Shown: piece after piece, positions 7,823 through 11,450 of the stretch
Layout: the number at the start of each line of letters is the position of its first letter
Numbering within the stretch: position 1 is the stretch's first letter
Source: Pseudarthrobacter sp.
Lineage (GTDB): Bacteria; Actinomycetota; Actinomycetes; Actinomycetales; Micrococcaceae
Length of the DNA stretch: 11,450 bases
Direction of reading: 5' to 3'
NCBI GenBank assembly: GCA_013362385.1
Contig: JABFWC010000230.1
Coordinates: 1-11,450, forward strand
Notes under the pieces: generated by a model
The model's input: the letters and a program-made list of their open reading frames with translations, nothing else
The model's database searches: none
Told to the model about the DNA's origin: nothing
Made by a program: the position numbers and the translations under genes

Positions 7823-7851
7823 ACGTTAGGCCCGGGGGCCCCCGAGGTCAA
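7823..7851 (-). promoter_or_regulatory. Candidate merR promoter with a palindromic spacer
   Basis: On the minus strand TTGACC (7851-7846), a 17-bp spacer and TAACGT (7828-7823, fits TAnnnT) form the best promoter in this gap, predicting a start near 7816 and a leader of about 130 nt. The spacer is mostly a perfect 12-bp palindrome CGGGGGCCCCCG (7833-7844), centred in it. A site between the -35 and -10 is the classical place for a MerR-family operator, though those promoters usually have 19-20 bp spacers. Confidence 0.5.
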
Positions 7852-7893
7852 AGATGTTGGGGCCTGGGAGAGGGCGTGTCGAAACTTTCAGCC

Positions 7894-7911
7894 TCAACTT
7901 TAACCTTAACG
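7894..7911. repeat. Tandem hexamers TCAACT-TTAACC-TTAACG just downstream of the nuclease gene
   Basis: Three consecutive 6-mers of the form TYAACN lie between the nuclease stop and the merR promoter. The 8-mer TTTAACCT (7899-7906) recurs at 9683-9690 in the garA leader, in the same orientation relative to the block. This may be a direct-repeat binding site for a MerR-type protein. Confidence 0.35.
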
Positions 7912-7916
7912 TGACC

Positions 7917-8420
7917 TTAGCCGTCGAAATCCTCGGGCTCTACATCGTCCAGGAACTCCCGGAAGCGGCGCAGTTCGCGCTCCTCGTCCACGGTGGGGCC
8001 GGGCTCGGCGTCTTCGCCCTCATCATGCTCGGTGATGCGGACTCCCGCCTCATCCATTACCGAATCCGCGCACCAGATGCGGCACTTGGCACGAAGGGCA
8101 ATGGCGAGGGCGTCGGAGGCGCGGGAACTGACGGTGGTTCCGTTTTCGAACTGCAGCTGGCCGTAGAAGATGTTGTCCTCCACGGCCACGATGTTCACGC
8201 TGACGACGGAGTGACCGAGCGACTCGACGACGTCGACGAGGAGGTCGTGCGTCATGGGCCGGGGCGGAACCACGCCCTGCTGGGCGAGGGCGATGGCGCT
8301 GGCCTCGGGGGTGCCGATCCAGATGGGGACATGGCGCTCCCCGTGCATCTCCTTCAGCAGGACCAGGGGCTGGTTGGAGGGCAGTTCGATCCGAACGCCC
8401 ACGATCTCGACTTCAATCAT
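7917..8420 (-). CDS. Bifunctional nuclease (DUF151/BFN) family protein
   Basis: 167 aa. Residues 2 to about 125 match the DUF151 fold: MIEVEIVGVRIE, a strand-rich segment with VPIWIGTPEASAIALA (31-46), PRPMTHDLL (53-61), then GQLQFENGTTVSSRASDALAIALR (87-110). Proteins of this family have been described with DNase and RNase activity, but the active site is not well defined and the cellular role in actinobacteria is unclear. Residues 131-167 form an acidic tail rich in D and E. The ATG at 8420 shares one base with the ftsR stop (TGATG), with no separate strong ribosome binding site, so translation is probably coupled to ftsR. This is the Rv1829-type gene of the conserved block. Function beyond the family name is not established here. 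Confidence 0.92.
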   Translation of the reverse strand: MIEVEIVGVRIELPSNQPLVLLKEMHGERHVPIWIGTPEASAIALAQQGVVPPRPMTHDLLVDVVESLGHSVVSVNIVAVEDNIFYGQLQFENGTTVSSRASDALAIALRAKCRIWCADSVMDEAGVRITEHDEGEDAEPGPTVDEERELRRFREFLDDVEPEDFDG

Positions 8421-9142
8421 CAGATGTCCATGCGTGAGATGTGGTCCTGCACCAGGGCACGGTGCAGGGTGAGGCAGAGGTCGCTGATTTCACGGGCGGC
8501 CTCGGCTGCCCGTGCCTGCGATGCCGCGTCCTTGCGCGAGGCAAGCGGTGCCACGGCTCGTTCCACCAGGCCGAATTCCCGTTCGGCCGCTGCCTGGAAG
8601 GGGCGCAGGTGGCGCGGCTCCAGGCCGTGGCTTTCCAGCTGGACGCACGCACGGGCCACCTGGAGTGCGTGCTCGTCGAACTGGCCGTTGCTGTGGCTGA
8701 TGAGGCCGAAGCTCAGGAGCGACTGGAGCAGGGGCACGCTGGCGCCGGATTCGGTCCGCAGCTGTTCCTCTGTCAGCTTCCGGCCCCGGTTCTGCAGCTC
8801 TGCTGCCAGCTCATCCGAAACGATGCGCGGGGACACGACGACGCCGGGCGGCAGGTTGTCCGGCCGCTCTCCCCTGTCGATGGCGTCAAGGTAGTCCTTG
8901 ATGACTTTCAGGGGCAGGTACTGGTCCCGCTGCAGGGCCAGCACGAAGCGCAGCCGCTCGACGTCGCCGTCGGAATACTGCCGGTAACCGGCCGGGGTCC
9001 GGCGGGGATTGATCAGGCCCTTTTCTTCCAGGAACCGGATCTTTGATGCTGTCATGCCGGGGAAGTCAGCGCTGAGCTGGGCGAGGACTTCGCCAATGTT
9101 AAGGACCTGGGGGCCCCGGCGTTCCGGTTGTGCCATTGCCAC
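8420..9142 (-). CDS. ftsR: MerR family transcriptional regulator FtsR
   Basis: 240 aa from GTG 9142; an ATG two codons later (9136) is an alternative. The first start has GGGGA at about 9 nt. The N-terminal MerR DNA-binding domain (about 14-88) contains LNIGEVLAQL, MTASKIRFLEEKGLINPRRT and AGYRQYSDGDVERLRFVLAL (51-70). Residues about 121-190 look like a second, degenerate MerR-type winged helix. The C-terminal helix holds the only other conserved features. Its counterpart in Corynebacterium glutamicum, FtsR, activates ftsZ, and the mycobacterial equivalent is Rv1828; the assignment here rests on the domain layout and on the gcvH-garA-ftsR-nuclease-merR order. It starts 17 nt after garA and overlaps the nuclease start by 1 nt, so it is in an operon with both. 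Confidence 0.92.
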   Translation of the reverse strand: MAMAQPERRGPQVLNIGEVLAQLSADFPGMTASKIRFLEEKGLINPRRTPAGYRQYSDGDVERLRFVLALQRDQYLPLKVIKDYLDAIDRGERPDNLPPGVVVSPRIVSDELAAELQNRGRKLTEEQLRTESGASVPLLQSLLSFGLISHSNGQFDEHALQVARACVQLESHGLEPRHLRPFQAAAEREFGLVERAVAPLASRKDAASQARAAEAAREISDLCLTLHRALVQDHISRMDI

Positions 9143-9159
9143 AGGCAGCGGTCCCCGGA

Positions 9160-9636
9160 TCAGCCGCGGCCTGCAGCTGTGGCAGGGCTCAGGTAGAAGG
9201 TGAGGCGGAACTTGCCGATCTGGACTTCGCTTCCGGACTTCAGCTCCACGCGGTCCACGCGGTCATGGTTGACGTACGTGCCGTTGAGGCTGTTCCTGTC
9301 GACCACCTCGAATCTGCGCGCGGTGCGGTGGAATTCGACGTGGCGGCGGGAGACCGTGACGTCGTCCAGGAAGATGTCGGCGTCAGGGTGCCGTCCGGCC
9401 GTGGTGACGTCCGAGTCGAGCAGGAAGCGGGCGCCGGCGTTCGGACCGCTGTGTGCGACGAGCAGTGCGGAACCGGCCGGCAGTGCCTCCACCGAGTTGC
9501 GCTCATCGGATGAGAGCTTCGGCGCGATGGTGGGTTCGTCGGTGACCGGGGTGAGATGGATGGAGGTGGTCTCCGACGCCTTAGCCGCACCCGCGCCGTA
9601 TTCCCCGTCGGCAGGGTTGTGTGTGTGGCCAGCCAT
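9160..9636 (-). CDS. garA: FHA-domain protein GarA/OdhI, regulator of 2-oxoglutarate metabolism
   Basis: 158 aa. It has a flexible N-terminus with the phospho-acceptor motif ETTS (E22-S25), where T23 and T24 correspond to the PknG and PknB sites of mycobacterial GarA and corynebacterial OdhI. An FHA domain follows (about 57-150) with GRHPDADI (81-88; R82), SRRH (96-99) and NSLNGT (115-120; N118, G119, T120). In relatives the unphosphorylated form binds and inhibits the E1 subunit of 2-oxoglutarate dehydrogenase and modulates glutamate enzymes; phosphorylation makes the FHA domain bind its own N-terminus and releases the targets. The start at 9636 is set by the AGGAGGAGGA tract 4 nt upstream; an upstream extension to 9723 would lie in a structured leader and lacks family similarity. 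No kinase gene is in the window. Confidence 0.95.
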   Translation of the reverse strand: MAGHTHNPADGEYGAGAAKASETTSIHLTPVTDEPTIAPKLSSDERNSVEALPAGSALLVAHSGPNAGARFLLDSDVTTAGRHPDADIFLDDVTVSRRHVEFHRTARRFEVVDRNSLNGTYVNHDRVDRVELKSGSEVQIGKFRLTFYLSPATAAGRG

Positions 9637-9640
9637 GGAT

Positions 9641-9651
9641 TCCTCCTCCTC
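9641..9651 (-). promoter_or_regulatory. Ribosome binding site fixing the garA start at 9636
   Basis: On the minus strand GAGGAGGAGGA precedes ATG 9636 by 4 nt, overlapping several possible GGAGG registers. It rules out the longer reading frame from 9723. Confidence 0.85.
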
Positions 9652-9654
9652 GAC

Positions 9655-9677
9655 GCTGCAGGCTCCGCGCCTGCAGC
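9655..9677 (-). promoter_or_regulatory. Stem-loop directly upstream of the garA ribosome binding site
   Basis: GCTGCAGGC and GCCTGCAGC form a perfect 9-bp stem with a 5-nt loop (9655-9663, 9669-9677). Its 3' foot in the minus-strand RNA is 3 nt from the AGGAGG tract, so it could affect ribosome access or define a processed 5' end. Confidence 0.55.
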
Positions 9678-9702
9678 CAACGTTTAACCTCCGGCCCTGG
9701 CA

Positions 9703-9772
9703 GGTCCGGCCCCGGCTCCCCATCCGGCCGCTGACGTGCGAAGACGTCCTGCCTGCGACGCGGGGCCGGACC
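9703..9772 (-). repeat. Long-range 12-bp inverted repeat in the gcvH-garA gap
   Basis: GGTCCGGCCCCG (9703-9714) and CGGGGCCGGACC (9761-9772) are perfect inverted arms 46 nt apart, within the 153-bp gap after gcvH. A smaller ACGT dyad lies inside. It may be a structured leader, attenuator or RNA processing site. The low complexity of GC-rich DNA tempers the call. Confidence 0.45.
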
Positions 9773-9789
9773 GGAAATACCGGCTAGCT

Positions 9790-10176
9790 TTAGCCTACCT
9801 GCTGTTCGTACTCCGATGCACTGAGCAACGACTCAACGGCGTCAGGTTCGGCGAGTTTGACCTCGATGAGCCAGCCGTCGCCGTACGGATCGGTGTTGAT
9901 CAGGGCCGAATCGGTGTCCAGTGAATCGTTGCGGGCCACCACTTCCCCGCTCACGGGGGCGTAAATGTCGCTGACGCTCTTGGTGGACTCCACTTCGCCG
10001 ACCACTTCGTTGGCCGTGATCTTCGTGCCGGCCTCGGGCATCTGCGCGTAGACAACATCTCCAAGCGCGTCCTGGGCGAAGTCGGTGATTCCGACGCGGA
10101 CCACGCCGTCGGCGTTGGGGGCCGATACCCACTCATGTTCGGCGGTGTAGGACAGGTCTTCGGGAATGTTGCTCAT
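9790..10176 (-). CDS. gcvH: Glycine cleavage system H protein
   Basis: 128 aa, normal for GcvH. The N-terminal segment SYTAEHEW (9-16) leads to the lipoyl domain, with GITDFAQDALGDVV (29-42) and GEVESTKSVSDIYAP (60-74), in which K66 carries lipoate. The lipoyl arm shuttles the methylamine intermediate from glycine between the P, T and L proteins of the glycine cleavage system. No gcvT or gcvP lies in the window, so this is a stand-alone gcvH, as in mycobacteria where it also precedes garA. The ATG at 10176 has GAAAGG 6 nt upstream; an upstream in-frame extension to 10341 covers the promoter and lacks family similarity, so it is not used. It is divergent from the Fpg-type gene and leads the garA-ftsR-nuclease block. 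Confidence 0.95.
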   Translation of the reverse strand: MSNIPEDLSYTAEHEWVSAPNADGVVRVGITDFAQDALGDVVYAQMPEAGTKITANEVVGEVESTKSVSDIYAPVSGEVVARNDSLDTDSALINTDPYGDGWLIEVKLAEPDAVESLLSASEYEQQVG

Positions 10177-10182
10177 GGGAGG

Positions 10183-10188
10183 CCTTTC
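10183..10188 (-). promoter_or_regulatory. Ribosome binding site fixing the gcvH start at 10176
   Basis: On the minus strand GAAAGG lies 6 nt before ATG 10176. It decides against the longer frame from 10341. Confidence 0.65.
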
Positions 10189-10208
10189 ATCGGGGTACAC
10201 CAACGTCA

Positions 10209-10233
10209 CGGCGGCCCCGTGATCAGGCCGCCG
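10209..10233 (-). promoter_or_regulatory. Hairpin at the predicted 5' end of the gcvH mRNA
   Basis: CGGCGGCC (10209-10216) and GGCCGCCG (10226-10233) form an 8-bp perfect stem with a 9-nt loop. With the -10 box at 10239-10244, transcription would start at about 10232, so the stem would be almost at the mRNA 5' end. The leader is too short (about 56 nt) for a glycine riboswitch. Confidence 0.45.
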
Positions 10234-10238
10234 CTGAA

Positions 10239-10244
10239 AGTATA
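10239..10244 (-). promoter_or_regulatory. Candidate -10 box (TATACT) of the gcvH operon
   Basis: On the minus strand TATACT is a near-consensus -10, predicting a start near 10232 and a 56-nt leader. The -35 at 16-18 bp spacing (CTGGTG) is poor, which suggests an activator or weak basal use. Confidence 0.5.
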
Positions 10245-10340
10245 GGCACAACTGCCCGGGCCACCAGCCGGGTTTCTGACAAGATGGGACGCATGAGGGC
10301 AAGCACCGCTGCAGCATCATGGGGACAGGGAAGGTAGGCA

Positions 10341-11210
10341 ATGCCGGAACTGCCTGAAGTCGCCGGCCTGGCCGCGTTCCTGGACGAACAGCTGCGGGAC
10401 TGCGTGGTTACTAAACTGCAGATCACCTCCTTCGCCGTGCTCAAGACGGCCGACCCGCCCTTCACGGCACTTGAGGGCCGGACGGTGACCGGCGTCCGGC
10501 GGTTCGGGAAGTTCATCAGCATCGACACCGACGGCATTTCCCTGGTGTTCCACCTGGCGCGGGCGGGCTGGGTGCGGTTTACCGACTCCCCTGCCGACAG
10601 TCAGCTCCGGATGGGCAAGGGCCTCATCGCGGTCCGGTGTGCGTTCTCGGGCCCGGCGGGGCAGCGGGGCCTTGACCTGACGGAAGCAGGCACCAAAAAG
10701 AGCCTTGCGGTCTATGTGGTGCGGGATCCGCAGGAGGTGCCCGGCATTGCCACACTGGGCCCCGATCCTTTTACTGACGCATTCGACGCCGGCATGCTGG
10801 CTGAGCTCCTGGCCGGCAGTTCCCAGCAGATCAAGGGCCTCCTGCGCAGCCAGAGCGTCATCGCCGGCATCGGGAATGCCTACAGCGACGAGATCCTCCA
10901 CGCGGCCCGGATCTCGCCCTTTGCCATTGCAAAGTCCCTTGACCGGGAGACGGTCCAGGTGCTGTACGACGCCATCCACAGCGTACTGGGCGAAGCCCTG
11001 GCGGAGGCGGCCGGCAAGCCGCCGAAGGACCTCAAGGACGTCAAACGCAGCCATATGCGGGTGCACGCCCGCACAGGCCAGCCCTGCCCTGTCTGCGGGG
11101 ACACCGTACGGGAAGTCTCATTCGCGGACACGGCCCTGCAGTATTGCCCCACCTGCCAGACCAAGGGCAAGATCCTGGCTGACCGCAGGACCTCGAAGTT
11201 CCTGAAGTAG
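10341..11210 (+). CDS. Fpg/Nei family DNA glycosylase (atypical formamidopyrimidine-DNA glycosylase)
   Basis: 289 aa. The invariant N-terminus PELPEV gives P2 (the Schiff-base nucleophile after Met removal) and E3; K57 lies in RRFGKF. A helix-two-turn-helix with IKGLLRSQSVIAGIGNAYSDE (164-184) has N179, and a zinc finger C249-x2-C252-x16-C269-x2-C272 closes the protein. It should excise oxidised bases and nick abasic sites by beta/delta elimination in base-excision repair. It departs from canonical MutM: HLGMSG is HLARAG (wedge Met replaced by R74), the DPRRFG loop is replaced by TEAGTKKSL, and the zinc-finger Arg position is T264. Substrate range may therefore differ from 8-oxoguanine. ATG 10341 has GGAAGG about 8 nt upstream. 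It is divergent from gcvH. Confidence 0.92.
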   Translation: MPELPEVAGLAAFLDEQLRDCVVTKLQITSFAVLKTADPPFTALEGRTVTGVRRFGKFISIDTDGISLVFHLARAGWVRFTDSPADSQLRMGKGLIAVRCAFSGPAGQRGLDLTEAGTKKSLAVYVVRDPQEVPGIATLGPDPFTDAFDAGMLAELLAGSSQQIKGLLRSQSVIAGIGNAYSDEILHAARISPFAIAKSLDRETVQVLYDAIHSVLGEALAEAAGKPPKDLKDVKRSHMRVHARTGQPCPVCGDTVREVSFADTALQYCPTCQTKGKILADRRTSKFLK

Positions 11211-11216
11211 GAAGAT

Positions 11217-11233
11217 CCGCCGTCCGTTGGCGG
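11217..11233 (+). terminator. Weak hairpin after the glycosylase gene
   Basis: CCGCC (11217-11221) and GGCGG (11229-11233) can form a 5-bp stem with a 7-nt loop, 6 nt after the stop. No U-tract follows. It is a modest terminator candidate only. Confidence 0.25.
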
Positions 11234-11357
11234 GGACTTCCGGGATGCCGGCGGTATTGATGGCGATTCGGGACTTTTGGTCCTGCCGGGGCACGGGCCT
11301 GGGGCGTAGCGTCTTGACCAAGGCTTATTAAGTCTCGATCAGCACGAAGGGGTCACG

Positions 11358-11450
11358 ATGCGCCGGTCTCGGCCTGCGGTCCTCGGAATGGCCATGGCCC
11401 TCGCCTTCAGCGGCGGTTCCGCGGGCACGGCCCTGCGGCCGCTGGTGGAC
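11358..11450 (+). CDS. N-terminus of a probable small membrane protein, FluC/CrcB-like (runs off right edge)
   Basis: Only 31 codons are visible. ATG 11358 follows a GAAGGGG ribosome binding site. A short basic head (MRRSRP) precedes a hydrophobic stretch with small residues ending SGGSAGTALRPLVD. That pattern resembles the first transmembrane helix of FluC/CrcB fluoride exporters, where a GG-x2-GT/A-x2-R motif is typical, with R27 in place. FluC proteins are about 110-150 aa dual-topology channels that expel fluoride, often encoded as adjacent pairs. With so little sequence, a signal peptide or lipoprotein-free exported protein is an alternative. No fluoride riboswitch consensus was recognised in the 147 bp upstream. 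Confidence 0.4.
   Translation, partial: MRRSRPAVLGMAMALAFSGGSAGTALRPLVD

Noticed and set aside
7833..7844. CGGGGGCCCCCG as a terminator for the nuclease gene
   Set aside because: The palindrome has no loop and no U-tract and falls exactly in a promoter spacer, so an operator is a better explanation.
7854..8894. Plus-strand 346-codon frame across the nuclease and ftsR genes
   Set aside because: It is antisense to two genes with clear domains and coupled stop/start, and its product changes composition abruptly. A shadow frame.
10177..10232. Glycine riboswitch in front of gcvH
   Set aside because: The predicted leader is only about 56 nt and holds a single hairpin. Glycine aptamers are larger and I see none of their conserved core.
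11211..11357. Fluoride riboswitch before the FluC-like frame
   Set aside because: A GGCGAT string occurs at 11263-11268 but the pseudoknot partners and following conserved segments are not recognisable.

Overview
The window is about 11.4 kb of high-GC DNA from an actinobacterium. I infer a Micrococcales/Arthrobacter-type chromosome from three things: strong G/C third-position bias, GTG starts, and the conserved gene set gcvH-garA-ftsR-bifunctional nuclease-MerR, which also occurs in order in mycobacteria (Rv1826-Rv1830 region) and relatives. No species call is possible from the sequence alone. There are no insertion sequences, CRISPR arrays, tRNAs, rRNAs or phage genes. It reads as ordinary core chromosome.

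Layout. Positions 1-434 (minus) hold the N-terminal part of a ROK sugar kinase, which runs off the left edge. It is divergent from a long-chain acyl-CoA synthetase (606-2414, plus). A convergent hairpin terminator follows, then a full-length biotin-dependent pyruvate carboxylase (2493-5891, minus). Its roughly 300-bp upstream region carries candidate operators and is shared with a divergent orphan ParA-type ATPase (6194-7012, plus). A strong bidirectional terminator (7037-7079) separates ParA from a five-gene minus-strand block. In transcription order the block is gcvH (10176-9790), garA/odhI (9636-9160), ftsR (9142-8420), a DUF151 bifunctional nuclease (8420-7917) and a second MerR-type regulator (7686-7093). 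Divergent from gcvH is an Fpg/Nei-type DNA glycosylase (10341-11210, plus). The right edge cuts the first 31 codons of a probable small membrane protein that resembles FluC/CrcB.

How the genes fit together. Several products sit around the pyruvate/TCA node: a sugar kinase, fatty-acid activation, anaplerotic pyruvate carboxylase, GarA (a phospho-switch that restrains 2-oxoglutarate dehydrogenase in relatives), and the lipoyl carrier GcvH. The two MerR regulators flank the nuclease. FtsR is known in Corynebacterium as an activator of ftsZ, so the block appears to couple carbon/nitrogen status with growth and division. That coupling is an inference.

I do not see an obviously new defence or mobile system. 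The most distinctive unexplained signals are non-coding: a perfect G5C5 palindrome filling the -35/-10 spacer of the merR promoter, a TTAAC-type hexamer array downstream of the nuclease gene, two inverted repeats in the garA leader, a hairpin at the predicted 5' end of the gcvH mRNA, and an inverted repeat overlapping a CRP/GlxR-like half-site pair upstream of pyc. The glycosylase is also atypical in its lesion-recognition residues.
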